Positions 7,186 to 14,826 of a stretch of DNA of 21,332 nucleotides are shown in pieces. Position numbers and translations under genes: made by a program. This DNA comes from DATARH01 sp035309005. GTDB taxonomy: Bacteria > Pseudomonadota > Alphaproteobacteria > ATCC43930 > CGMCC-115725. Below the pieces are notes generated by a model. It saw only the letters and a list, made by a program, of their open reading frames with translations. It was not told the origin of the DNA and made no database searches. Numbering within the stretch: position 1 is the first letter of the stretch; each line of letters starts with the position of its first letter. The stretch spans positions 1 to 21,332 of the forward strand of contig DATGFP010000043.1 of the NCBI GenBank assembly GCA_035309005.1, in the 5' to 3' direction.

Positions 7186-7425
7186 ATGGCGGATGAGGAG
7201 AACCTAAGCGTGGTCTTTCGCGTGCGGGTCGGCAAGGACGCCTACACCTGCAAAGGCCACCTCGTGCGCGAGGGCGGCATCGTCTACGCGGTCGCCGACG
7301 AGATGCCGGACGATTGCCCGTATTTGCCTGACCGGGTGCGGCTCGAGGAAAGCGACCTCGAATTGAAGCATGACGACGCCAATGGCGATTACTATCAGTA
7401 TCACGGCTTCATCTTCATTTATTGA
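7186..7425 (+). CDS. Small acidic protein of unknown function, 79 residues
   Basis: I do not recognise this protein. It begins MADEENLSVVFRVRVGKDAY and is acidic, with alternating hydrophobic stretches that suggest a small beta-sheet domain (VVFRVRV, YTCKGHLV, GIVYAVA). It has two cysteines (C22 and C44) and an unusual aromatic tail, YYQYHGFIFIY, with Tyr the last residue. There is no signal peptide or membrane helix. The ATG at 7186 has only a weak ribosome site (GAGCAGG, about seven bases upstream). It sits between the divergent acyl-CoA dehydrogenase gene and the amidohydrolase that starts 81 bases downstream on the same strand. Codon bias and a lack of strong coding on the other strand support it as real, less firmly than its neighbours. 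Confidence 0.65.
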   Translation: MADEENLSVVFRVRVGKDAYTCKGHLVREGGIVYAVADEMPDDCPYLPDRVRLEESDLELKHDDANGDYYQYHGFIFIY

Positions 7426-7506
7426 GGCGCGGCGTCCTGTTCGCCGGGGCTGTCGCGGCCGCGCGGCGATTGCTAGGATGCGGGCGCGGGACGCAGGGAG
7501 GGCGGA

Positions 7507-8685
7507 ATGGCAAGGCAATACAGGCTGATGTCGGCGGACGGGCACCTTGAAGTGCCGCCCGAGCGCTGGACCCACCGGGTGCCGCAGAAATACCGCGACC
7601 GCGCGCCGCATACGGTCCATCTGCCGGACGGCGGCGACGCCTTGATGATCGAAGGGCAGCCGCTGCTCGAAGCCAATTTCCTCGATCTGCGCGCCGGCCG
7701 CGCCGCCGGCACCTGGCAGCCCTTCGGCCTCAAGGTCGCCGACGCCGCCGGCACCGGCGGCCCCGAACAGCGCGTCAAGGAGCAGGACCAGGACGGCATG
7801 GACGCCGAAGTTCTGTTCGCCGCGATGGTCGCGGGCCCCGTCTTCTGGCGCAACATCGCGCATGACGAGGTCTATAAGGCGGTGATCCGCGGCTACAACG
7901 ACTGGCTGGGCGAGGAATACTGCGCCGTCGCGCCCGACCGCCTGATCGGCATGGGGGTCATCCCGATCAGCAATGTTGACGATGCAATCGCCGAGATGAA
8001 GCACTGCAAAAAGCTCGGGCTGAAGGGCATCCTGCTCGGCGGCCTGCCGAGCGGCAAAGGCTATCCGACGCCGGAAGACGACAAGTTCTGGGCCGCCGCG
8101 ATCGACCTCGACATGCCGGTCACCGTACACGTTCAGCTCTACCGCACCGGGGCGCGCGCCAACCAGCCGACGATGCGATATCCGAAGGAGGACCCCGAGG
8201 TCATGGCGCGGTTGCGCCGCCCGTTCCTCGAATGGCTGGTCAATTTCGGTTTGCCGCCGTCGGTCGGGATGGCGCAATTGGTATTGTCCGGCGTCTTCGA
8301 GCGCTTCCCGAAATTGAAGGTGTTCTTCGCCGAGACGCGATTGGGGTGGGTCCCGTTCTGGCTCGAGCACATGGACCTCTGGTACAAGCGCCACCTCGGC
8401 TGGGCCGAGGAGATGCTCGGCTTCAAGCCGCTGAAAGAACTGCCGGCGACCTACGTGCGCGAGAACATCTATTTCACCGTGCAGTACGAGCGGGTCGCGG
8501 TCGAGATGCGCCACCATGTCGGGGTCGACCACATCATGTTCGCCACCGATTTCCCGCATATCGAGAACGAGTGGCCGAATTCGCGGCCGATCATCGACGA
8601 GATTTACGAAAACGTCCCGGCCGACGAGAAGCACAAGATGTGGGCCGGCAACGCGGTCAAGTACTTCAAGCTCGACGCGGCGTAG
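7507..8685 (+). CDS. Amidohydrolase-family (Amidohydro_2, TIM-barrel) metal-dependent hydrolase or decarboxylase
   Basis: A 392-residue protein of the amidohydrolase-related family (ACMSD-like branch, Pfam Amidohydro_2), whose members hydrolyse or decarboxylate small, often aromatic, acids. The expected metal and catalytic positions are visible: the first-strand motif SADGHLE (D11, H13, E15), the histidine of VTVHVQ (H208), the glutamate of FFAETRLGW (E276), and the aspartate of FATDFPH (D348). The first motif is D-x-H, as in many members of this branch, not H-x-H. A ribosome site GGGAGGG precedes the ATG at 7507. A TGCTAGGAT sequence at 7471-7479 could be an extended -10 element. A second member of the family, about 100 residues longer, lies at 14886-16352. 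Substrate unknown; cytosolic by absence of a signal peptide. Confidence 0.92.
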   Translation: MARQYRLMSADGHLEVPPERWTHRVPQKYRDRAPHTVHLPDGGDALMIEGQPLLEANFLDLRAGRAAGTWQPFGLKVADAAGTGGPEQRVKEQDQDGMDAEVLFAAMVAGPVFWRNIAHDEVYKAVIRGYNDWLGEEYCAVAPDRLIGMGVIPISNVDDAIAEMKHCKKLGLKGILLGGLPSGKGYPTPEDDKFWAAAIDLDMPVTVHVQLYRTGARANQPTMRYPKEDPEVMARLRRPFLEWLVNFGLPPSVGMAQLVLSGVFERFPKLKVFFAETRLGWVPFWLEHMDLWYKRHLGWAEEMLGFKPLKELPATYVRENIYFTVQYERVAVEMRHHVGVDHIMFATDFPHIENEWPNSRPIIDEIYENVPADEKHKMWAGNAVKYFKLDAA

Positions 8686-8708
8686 CAAGCGGCGTAGCAG
8701 GGAGCGTG

Positions 8709-8726
8709 CAGCGCCGAACGGCGCTG
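8709..8726. terminator. Candidate bidirectional terminator hairpin
   Basis: CAGCGCC-GAAC-GGCGCTG makes a perfect seven-base-pair stem with a four-base loop. It lies in the 46-base gap between the convergent amidohydrolase and diguanylate cyclase genes. No T-run follows on either strand, so termination efficiency is uncertain. Confidence 0.45.
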
Positions 8727-8731
8727 TCGGA

Positions 8732-10657
8732 TCAGTCTTCGGCGGCGGCGGCGAACGTCGCCTCTGGCGCGCCCTCGACCGCGATGGTCTGTTCCTCCGC
8801 CGGCTCGCCGCCCGCTGTCACTGCGGTCTCGACCCGGTTGCGACCGTTTGCTTTCGCGCGATAGAGCGCCTCGTCGGCCACCCGCAGCACCGTCTCGGGA
8901 GTGTCGCCGGCTTCGGGGAAGGCCGCCACGCCGATCGATATCGTGATGCTCGGCAGGTCCTTGTTCCGGTAGCGGACGATCAGCGCCGCGACCTGGCCGC
9001 GCAAATGCTCGGCGCGCCGCGCCGCCGCCTCGAGGTTCGCGCCGGGCAGAATGACGACGAACTCTTCGCCGCCGAACCGACAGGGCACGTCTTCGGTGCG
9101 GAAAAGGGTCGCCAGGCAGCCGCCGACCGCCCGCAGCACGACATCGCCGGCGTCGTGGCCATGGCTGTCGTTGTATGTCTTGAAGTGATCGATATCGATC
9201 GACAGCACGCCGACGCTTTGCTGTGTCCTGGCCGCCCGCGCAAATTCGCGGCGGCAGGTCTCCAACAGATAGCGCCGGTTGAACATCCCGGTCAGCGGAT
9301 CGCGGATCGACTGATCGCGCAACTGGTCGCGCAGCTTGATGTTGGCGATCGCCAGGCTGATCTGCTCGGCGCAGACAATGCCCAGTCGGCGCTGCTCGGC
9401 GATCTCGCCGGGCCCGAGCGTCCGGCTCGTCGCCTCGTCCTCGGGCTGGAATTCGAAATGCAGCAGTCCGATGGTTTCGCCATGGGCGAGGATCGGGATG
9501 CAGCAATATGGCCGGGGGTCGCTCGCTCCGACATGGGCGCAGGGAAAGTCGAATTCGCTGTCGCCAAACGTGTAGGTCCGGCCGCGGCGCAGCCCCCAAC
9601 AATCGTCGGGGCGCATCGCCGGCATCATCCTGGCGCCGTTCCACACCTTCGCGCACTCCAAAATATCACGCGAATTGGCGTAGACGAAAAGGCTTCCGGC
9701 GCTCGTCGCTAGCACTCTGCCAAGAAACGTGCTCATAATATTATAGAGTTCGCTGAGGGAATTGCAGGACTGCAGCCAATCGTTGAGTGACGAAAGCAAA
9801 TTTGTCTCGCGGTTGAGCCGCTGCCGGTCGATAAGCTCGCTGCGGAATACCTCGACCGCGCGAGCCATATCGGCAATTTCGGTGGCGTGCTGCGGCGGAT
9901 CGTTTGGGCTGACGAGATTTCCCTCGGCGAGCCGCAGCATCTGGTCTTTCAGGGTGAGCAGCGGCGCCAGCAGGGCTTTGCGGACGAACACGACGCCGCC
10001 ACCCAAGACGATAATCGCGATGGCGGCGAGGGCGCCGGTGACGACCGTGAAATTCCAGTCGTCGGTTTCGTCGTCGGCCCGCGCCCGCAGGGCTTCCTGT
10101 TGATAGGCGAGGGCGAGGCGCGCGAGGCTCCGGTCGAGCGCCGTCTGCAAATCGCGATTGGCAGCGTTGTCCCCGAACGTGCGCGCTGCGGTCGGACCAT
10201 CCTCACGCGCCAGCCGGACCAGTTCGCCGCCGAAAAGGTCGAACTGGTTGATGCGCCGCCAGAGTTCCGCGGCGTCCAGCCGCTGCGAAGCCGCGGCTTC
10301 GGCCTTCCCGTCCTGCGCCGCCTCGTGCAGCGCGGCCAAGTCGGCGGTAAGGTTCTGCGCGAATTTTTCGGCGGCGTTCCGATCGGCGGACATGTAGATG
10401 CCGCGCGACTCCATGACGACGGCGTTGACGAGCCCGCTGGTGCGCTCGAGGCGGATCAAACTGCGCGTCGCGCGATCGAGCGCCGTGTTGTCCTGCGTCG
10501 AGCGTTGCAGCGCGATCACGTCGACGCTGGCGCCACAGATCGGCAGCACGGCGAGGAGCCCGATCAGCGCGTAGAAGCGTGCCTTGAGGCTATAGCCGCC
10601 TCGGGACGCGGCTGCTCGCGGTGCCATCATCGTCGGCCTATTTGACACTGGGCTCAT
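8732..10657 (-). CDS. Membrane-bound diguanylate cyclase with HAMP, GAF-like and GGDEF domains
   Basis: Makes cyclic di-GMP from two GTP in response to a signal. The 641-residue layout is: short cytoplasmic N-terminus, membrane helix (about 28-45), a roughly 150-residue largely helical periplasmic sensor (46-200), second helix (202-224), HAMP (225-280), a GAF-like domain (about 290-440) and GGDEF (450-610). The active motif is RFGGEEF, with GGEEF at 529-533, so the cyclase is probably active. RTED (520-523), five residues before it, is a complete product-inhibition I-site. The domain opens with DPLTGMFNRRYL. The GAF-like segment has several cysteines (for example YCCIPIL) but no haem-type motif I recognise. 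The ATG at 10657 was chosen over 10825 (extension not protein-like) and over 10630/10627; the ribosome sites are all weak. It is divergent from the NHL gene. Confidence 0.92.
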   Translation of the reverse strand: MSPVSNRPTMMAPRAAASRGGYSLKARFYALIGLLAVLPICGASVDVIALQRSTQDNTALDRATRSLIRLERTSGLVNAVVMESRGIYMSADRNAAEKFAQNLTADLAALHEAAQDGKAEAAASQRLDAAELWRRINQFDLFGGELVRLAREDGPTAARTFGDNAANRDLQTALDRSLARLALAYQQEALRARADDETDDWNFTVVTGALAAIAIIVLGGGVVFVRKALLAPLLTLKDQMLRLAEGNLVSPNDPPQHATEIADMARAVEVFRSELIDRQRLNRETNLLSSLNDWLQSCNSLSELYNIMSTFLGRVLATSAGSLFVYANSRDILECAKVWNGARMMPAMRPDDCWGLRRGRTYTFGDSEFDFPCAHVGASDPRPYCCIPILAHGETIGLLHFEFQPEDEATSRTLGPGEIAEQRRLGIVCAEQISLAIANIKLRDQLRDQSIRDPLTGMFNRRYLLETCRREFARAARTQQSVGVLSIDIDHFKTYNDSHGHDAGDVVLRAVGGCLATLFRTEDVPCRFGGEEFVVILPGANLEAAARRAEHLRGQVAALIVRYRNKDLPSITISIGVAAFPEAGDTPETVLRVADEALYRAKANGRNRVETAVTAGGEPAEEQTIAVEGAPEATFAAAAED

Positions 10658-10779
10658 GCCTGTTCGTTCGGGATGCAATTTTCGAAGCGAATAACAACCT
10701 GGGCGGGCAACAACTCCGCGGCGGCCGCCGAAATGGGTCAACGGGCCTCGGGTCCCTGTCGAAAATTCTTTGCCATGGT

Positions 10780-10816
10780 CGGCTAAAAGCCGGACGATGC
10801 CGGCAGGCCGGCATCG
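10780..10816. promoter_or_regulatory. Twin palindromes upstream of the NHL gene
   Basis: CGGCT-AAA-AGCCG (10780-10792) is followed after two bases by CGATGCCGGC-AG-GCCGGCATCG (10795-10816), a perfect ten-base inverted repeat with a two-base centre. The second ends 35 bases before the NHL start codon, in the divergent region shared with the cyclase gene. It could be a dimeric repressor site or a leader hairpin. The structure is seen directly; the role is inferred. Confidence 0.5.
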
Positions 10817-10851
10817 CTGGTTCAACTTGGCGGCGGAGGGAGGAAGGCGGG

Positions 10852-11775
10852 ATGGATCCGATTGTCGGCAGCGGCAAATATACCTACCGGGTCAACGAAG
10901 AATGGCAGCAGCCGCCGGAATGGCTCGACGTCAAGGCGTGCGCGGTCTCGGTCGACTCGCAGGACCGGGTCTACTGCTTCAATCGCAACGACGCGCATCC
11001 GATCGTGATTTTCGACCGCGACGGCAAGTTTTTGTCGTCGTGGGGCGCCGGGCTCTTCAAGTTTCCGCACGCGATCCGCGTCGTCCAGGAGAATGGCGAG
11101 GACCGCGTCTGGCTGTGCGACGAGCACCACAACCAGTTCTACAAATTCACCACCGACGGCAAGCTGTTGCAGACGATCGGCGAGAAGGGCAAGCGCTCCG
11201 AGACCGGCGTGCCGGAGGATCAGTGGAGTTCGGCCGCCTACAAACAGGTCACCCACGGCGGCGGCCCGTTCAACCTGCCGACCGACATCGCGTTTGCCCC
11301 GGACGGCTCGATGTTCATCACCGACGGCTACGGCAACGCCCGCGTCCACAAATTCTCAAAGGACGCGCAATACCAGTTCTCGTGGGGCGAGCCGGGCACC
11401 GCGCCGGGCCAGTTCAACCTGCCGCATGGCGTGTGGATCGACAGCCGCGGCCGCGTCCTGGTCGCCGACCGCGAGAACGACCGGGTGCAGGTCTTCGACC
11501 AGCAGGGCAAGCTGCTGAATGTGTGGCCGACCAAGCTGGTCGGGGTGGCGTTTTTCTATGTAGACGACGACGACACGGTCTATGTGCCCGAGCACAATGC
11601 CGGCATGGTCAGCATCCTCAACCTCGACGGCGAGCGGCTGGCGACCTGGGGCGATGGCCCGATCATGCGCTCCTGCCACGGCATCTGGTGCGACTCGCAC
11701 AAGGACCTCTACGTCGTGCAGCCCGGCTCCTGGGAGCCGCGCGCCCGTCGCGTCGTCAAATACACGCGGCAGTAG
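10852..11775 (+). CDS. NHL-repeat six-bladed beta-propeller protein
   Basis: A 307-residue protein made of NHL-type repeats, related to the peptidyl-hydroxyglycine lyase (PAL) and TolB-like propellers. Six blades can be followed at about 26-62, 72-108, 140-178, 189-226, 230-266 and 276-304. Typical blade phrases are VSVDSQDRVYCFNR, NLPTDIAFAPDGSMFITD, NLPHGVWIDSRGRVLVADREND and RVQVFDQQGKLL. There is no signal peptide, so it appears cytosolic, which is unusual for secreted PAL enzymes. Propellers of this type serve as lactonases, lyases or binding scaffolds, and the activity cannot be assigned. The ATG at 10852 follows a strong purine-rich ribosome site (GGAGGGAGGAAGG). An aminotransferase-like gene starts 15 bases downstream, implying one transcript and possibly a linked function. 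Confidence 0.9.
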   Translation: MDPIVGSGKYTYRVNEEWQQPPEWLDVKACAVSVDSQDRVYCFNRNDAHPIVIFDRDGKFLSSWGAGLFKFPHAIRVVQENGEDRVWLCDEHHNQFYKFTTDGKLLQTIGEKGKRSETGVPEDQWSSAAYKQVTHGGGPFNLPTDIAFAPDGSMFITDGYGNARVHKFSKDAQYQFSWGEPGTAPGQFNLPHGVWIDSRGRVLVADRENDRVQVFDQQGKLLNVWPTKLVGVAFFYVDDDDTVYVPEHNAGMVSILNLDGERLATWGDGPIMRSCHGIWCDSHKDLYVVQPGSWEPRARRVVKYTRQ

Positions 11776-11790
11776 CCGCCGGCGCCGCCC

Positions 11791-13140
11791 ATGGAAAGCG
11801 AGGCCGAAAGCGAGGCCGACCTCCTCGCCCGCGCCCAGCGCTATAGCTTTCGGGCGCGCATGGACGGCAAACCGCCAGCGGGCGGAATTGCCGGTCCGGT
11901 GTTTGTCGCGGGCAGCGGCTCCGAAGTCGAGGACGTCACCGGCCGGCGCTGGCTCGACTTCAATTCGGGCCAGATGTGCGCCGCCCTCGGCCACAACCAC
12001 CCGACCGTCACGGCGGCGATCAAGGGCGCCTGCGACACGCTGATCCACGCCCACAGCAGCTATTACAACCTCGCGGAAATCCGGCTCGCCGAACGCCTCG
12101 CGCGGGTCATGCCGCCGGGGCTGGAGAAGAGCCTCTTCCTGCAATCGGGGTCGGAGGCCAACGAGGCGGCGGTGATGATCGCGCGGCAATACACCGGCGG
12201 CTGGGAGGTGGCGAGCCCGCATGTCAGCTTTCACGGGATGTCCGACACGGCGCGCTCGTTGACCTTCGCCGGCTGGCATGGCGGGCACGGCGGGCTGCCC
12301 GGCGGCAGCTATGCGCTGATCGCGCCCTATTGCTACCGCTGCCCGCTGCGCCAGAGCTTTCCGGCGTGCAACTTCGCCTGTCTCGACGCCAGCTTCGAGC
12401 TTTTGGATGCGCAATCGACCGGCCGACCGGCGGCGGTGTTGACCGAGCCCCTGTTCAGCGCCGGCGGCGTCATCGAGCCGCCGCCCGGCTGGCTGAAGCG
12501 GCTGCGCGAACTCACCGACGAGCGCGGCATGCTGTTGATCCTCGACGAGGAGCAGACCGGGCTCGGCAAGCTCGGCACGATGTTCGCCTGCGACGCGGGA
12601 GGCGTCGTCCCCGACATGATCACGGTGGCGAAGCATTTCGGTGGCGGCATCAGCATCAGCGCGGTTTCGACGACCGCCGCGATCGAGGAGCGGGTGGTCG
12701 AGAAGGGCTTCGTCAACACCCATTCGCATTCCAACGACCCGCTCGCCTGCGCCGCCGGAATCGCCAGCCTCGACGTCATCGAGAACGAGGACATGCCGGC
12801 GCGGGCGCGCGCGATCGGCGCCCGCTTCAAGGGCCATCTCGAGGCGCTGGCGCAGCGCTACGAAGAGATCGGCGACGTCCGCGGCCGCGGCCTCCTCCTC
12901 GGCATCGAATTGGTCGAGGACCGCCATACGCGGCGCCCGGCTTATTCGCTCGGCCAGGCGGTCTATCGCCATTGCTTCGAGCGCGGTCTCATCTTCAGCC
13001 AGCGCCGCCAGGGCAGCGTCTTGCGCTTTGTCCCGCCGATGACGACGAGCGAGGCGCAGCTCGACCGCGCCGCCCAGTTGCTCGATGACGCGTTCGCGGC
13101 GGCCCAGGGCGTGGCGGCCCAGGGCTCGACGACGGCATAG
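11791..13140 (+). CDS. Class-III PLP enzyme resembling 2,2-dialkylglycine decarboxylase
   Basis: A 449-residue fold-type-I PLP enzyme of the class-III aminotransferase family. Comparison with Burkholderia dialkylglycine decarboxylase (recalled) gives many shared phrases: FNSGQMCAALGHNHP (57-71, with Q61 at the position of the decarboxylase-specific Gln), GMLLILDEEQTG (D252 and Q255), GTMFACDAGGVVPDM and GDVRGRGLLLGIELVEDR. The Schiff-base lysine is K281 in TVAKHFGGG, and R412 is the likely carboxylate-binding arginine. The tryptophan of SWHGM is phenylalanine here (SFHGM, F147), so substrate choice may differ. The segment CYRCPLRQSFPACNFAC (181-197) carries four cysteines, also seen in some 4-aminobutyrate-type aminotransferases. 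It starts 15 bases after the NHL gene without a clear ribosome site, suggesting translational coupling; ATG at 11860 is a less likely start. Either decarboxylation-transamination or simple transamination is possible. Confidence 0.9.
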   Translation: MESEAESEADLLARAQRYSFRARMDGKPPAGGIAGPVFVAGSGSEVEDVTGRRWLDFNSGQMCAALGHNHPTVTAAIKGACDTLIHAHSSYYNLAEIRLAERLARVMPPGLEKSLFLQSGSEANEAAVMIARQYTGGWEVASPHVSFHGMSDTARSLTFAGWHGGHGGLPGGSYALIAPYCYRCPLRQSFPACNFACLDASFELLDAQSTGRPAAVLTEPLFSAGGVIEPPPGWLKRLRELTDERGMLLILDEEQTGLGKLGTMFACDAGGVVPDMITVAKHFGGGISISAVSTTAAIEERVVEKGFVNTHSHSNDPLACAAGIASLDVIENEDMPARARAIGARFKGHLEALAQRYEEIGDVRGRGLLLGIELVEDRHTRRPAYSLGQAVYRHCFERGLIFSQRRQGSVLRFVPPMTTSEAQLDRAAQLLDDAFAAAQGVAAQGSTTA

Positions 13141-13163
13141 CGCTTGCCTTCGGCCGCGTAGCG

Positions 13164-14705
13164 GTGAGCGCGGAGTTCGACCTGCTGGTGGTCGGCGGCG
13201 GCATCAACGGGGTGGCGATCGCGCGCGACGCGGCGGGACGCGGCCTCCGGGTCCTGTTGTGCGACAAGGGCGACCTCGCCGGCGCGACCTCCTCGGCGTC
13301 ATCGAAGCTGATCCACGGCGGGTTGCGCTACCTCGAACATGGCGAATTCCGCCTGGTGCGCGAGGGGCTCGCCGAGCGCGAGGTGCTGCTGCGCATGGCG
13401 CCGCATCTCGTCCATCCGCTGCGCTTCGTGGTGCCGCACGGGGAGGGCTCGCGGCCGCGCTGGCTGCTGCGCGCCGGCCTCGCGCTCTACGACCGGCTGG
13501 GCGGCGCGCGCAGCCTGCCCCGATCGGCGGCGCTCGACCTCGCGCGCGACCCCGCCGGTGCGCCGCTGCGTGAGGGCGTGCGCCGCGGCTTTGCCTATTT
13601 CGATTGCCGCACCGACGATGCGCGGCTGACGGTCGTCACGGCGCGCGACGCCACCGCCCGCGGCGCCGAGATCCAGACCCGCACCGCGCTGGTCGCGGCG
13701 CGGCGCGAGGGCGGCCACTGGCGCGCCCGGCTGCGCGGCGCGGATGGCGGCATCCGCGAAATCGCCGCCCGCATCCTCGTCAACGCGGCGGGGCCCTGGG
13801 TGGCGGAGGTGCTGCGGGCGGCCGGTTTGTCAACTCGCGCGGCGCTGCGCCTCCTAAAGGGGAGCCATATCGTCGTGCCCAAGCTGCATGACGGCGATCA
13901 CGCCTATCTGCTGCAGAACGACGATCGCCGCATCGTCTTCGTGCTGCCGTTCGAGCGCGACTATTCGCTGATCGGCACGACCGAACTGCCCTTTGCCGGC
14001 GACCCCGCCGCGGCGCGGATCACCGCGGACGAGATCGCCTATCTGTGTCGCGCCGTCGCACGCTGGTTTCGCGCGGCGCCGGGCCCAGCCGATGTGATGT
14101 GGAGCTATGCCGGGGTGCGGCCGCTCTACGAAGACCGCGCCAAGACCGCCGCGGCGGTCACCCGCGACTATGTCTTCGACCTCGACGCCGAGGGGCCGCC
14201 GGCCTTGGCGATCTTTGGCGGCAAGCTGACGACCCACCGCCGCCTCGCCGAGCATGCGCTGGCGCGCCTCGCACCCTTTCTGCCGCAGATCGGACCCGCC
14301 TGGACCGCGGGCTCGGTGTTGCCGGGGGGTGAGGACCTGCCGGAGGGCGGCGCCGGCGCGCTCGCCAGCGAACTGCTGCGCCGCCACCCAATTCTGGGCA
14401 GGGACGCCGCCGCGCGGCTCGCCGCGAGTTACGGCAGCGACGCGTGGCACATCCTCGGCAGCGGGGATCTCGGGCGCGATTTCGGCCACGGCCTGAGCGA
14501 TGCCGAGTTGCGCTGGCTCGTCGAGCGCGAATGGGCGCAGACCACCGATGACGTGCTGTGGCGCCGGACCAAGCTCGGCCTGCGCCTGACGCCGGCGGAG
14601 GCGGCCGCGGTGGCGAATTTTTTCGCCCGCCTCGCGGCGGAGACGCCCTCGCCGTCTCCCCCTCGGCCCAACCCTCTGCGCGCAAGTGGGGGCTTTGCAC
14701 AATAA
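13164..14705 (+). CDS. glpD: FAD-dependent glycerol-3-phosphate dehydrogenase
   Basis: Oxidises sn-glycerol 3-phosphate to dihydroxyacetone phosphate at the cytoplasmic membrane and reduces ubiquinone. The 513-residue protein matches E. coli GlpD along its length: FAD fold LLVVGGGINGVAIARDAAGRG (7-27), ATSSASSKLIHGGLRYLEHG (41-60), LLKGSHIVVPKLH, YSLIGTTELP, YAGVRPLYEDRAK, IFGGKLTTHRRLAEHAL and LWRRTKLGLRL near the C-terminus. The GTG at 13164, 23 bases after the preceding gene, has no clear ribosome site. The last 18 or so residues (SPSPPRPNPLRASGGFAQ) are proline- and serine-rich, extend past the family's usual end, and are encoded by DNA resembling intergenic repeat sequence. A palindromic repeat begins three bases after the stop. 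No glpK or glpR is nearby. Confidence 0.95.
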   Translation: MSAEFDLLVVGGGINGVAIARDAAGRGLRVLLCDKGDLAGATSSASSKLIHGGLRYLEHGEFRLVREGLAEREVLLRMAPHLVHPLRFVVPHGEGSRPRWLLRAGLALYDRLGGARSLPRSAALDLARDPAGAPLREGVRRGFAYFDCRTDDARLTVVTARDATARGAEIQTRTALVAARREGGHWRARLRGADGGIREIAARILVNAAGPWVAEVLRAAGLSTRAALRLLKGSHIVVPKLHDGDHAYLLQNDDRRIVFVLPFERDYSLIGTTELPFAGDPAAARITADEIAYLCRAVARWFRAAPGPADVMWSYAGVRPLYEDRAKTAAAVTRDYVFDLDAEGPPALAIFGGKLTTHRRLAEHALARLAPFLPQIGPAWTAGSVLPGGEDLPEGGAGALASELLRRHPILGRDAAARLAASYGSDAWHILGSGDLGRDFGHGLSDAELRWLVEREWAQTTDDVLWRRTKLGLRLTPAEAAAVANFFARLAAETPSPSPPRPNPLRASGGFAQ

Positions 14706-14708
14706 ATC

Positions 14709-14811
14709 GTCATTCCGGGGCGACGCGCAGCGGCGAACCCGGAACCCATATTCCAGAGGCCTGCGTTCATGGGTTCCGGGTTCGCGGCCTTTGGCCGCGC
14801 CCCGGAATGAC
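14709..14811. repeat. Long palindromic repeat (family C) between convergent genes
   Basis: The ends GTCATTCCGGGG (14709-14720) and CCCCGGAATGAC (14800-14811) are perfect inverted copies. A second pairing brings GAACCCGGAACCCA near 14734 against TGGGTTCCGGGTTC near 14769. The whole forms a long, slightly bulged hairpin between glpD and the convergent amidohydrolase. This type (GTCATTCCGGGGC...) is widely dispersed in alphaproteobacterial intergenic DNA (from memory) and here could also act as a two-way terminator. Confidence 0.85.
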
Positions 14812-14826
14812 CCCATTTTGGGTAAG

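Noticed and set aside
5783..7207. Plus-strand open frame of 474 codons opposite the large acyl-CoA dehydrogenase
   Set aside because: It is a compositional shadow of the recognised dehydrogenase.
10780..10816. A riboswitch upstream of the NHL gene
   Set aside because: Only two simple hairpins are visible, with no conserved aptamer core that I recognise.
11356..12972. Minus-strand open frame of 538 codons opposite the NHL and PLP-enzyme genes
   Set aside because: It overlaps two recognised proteins and has no credible start or motif.
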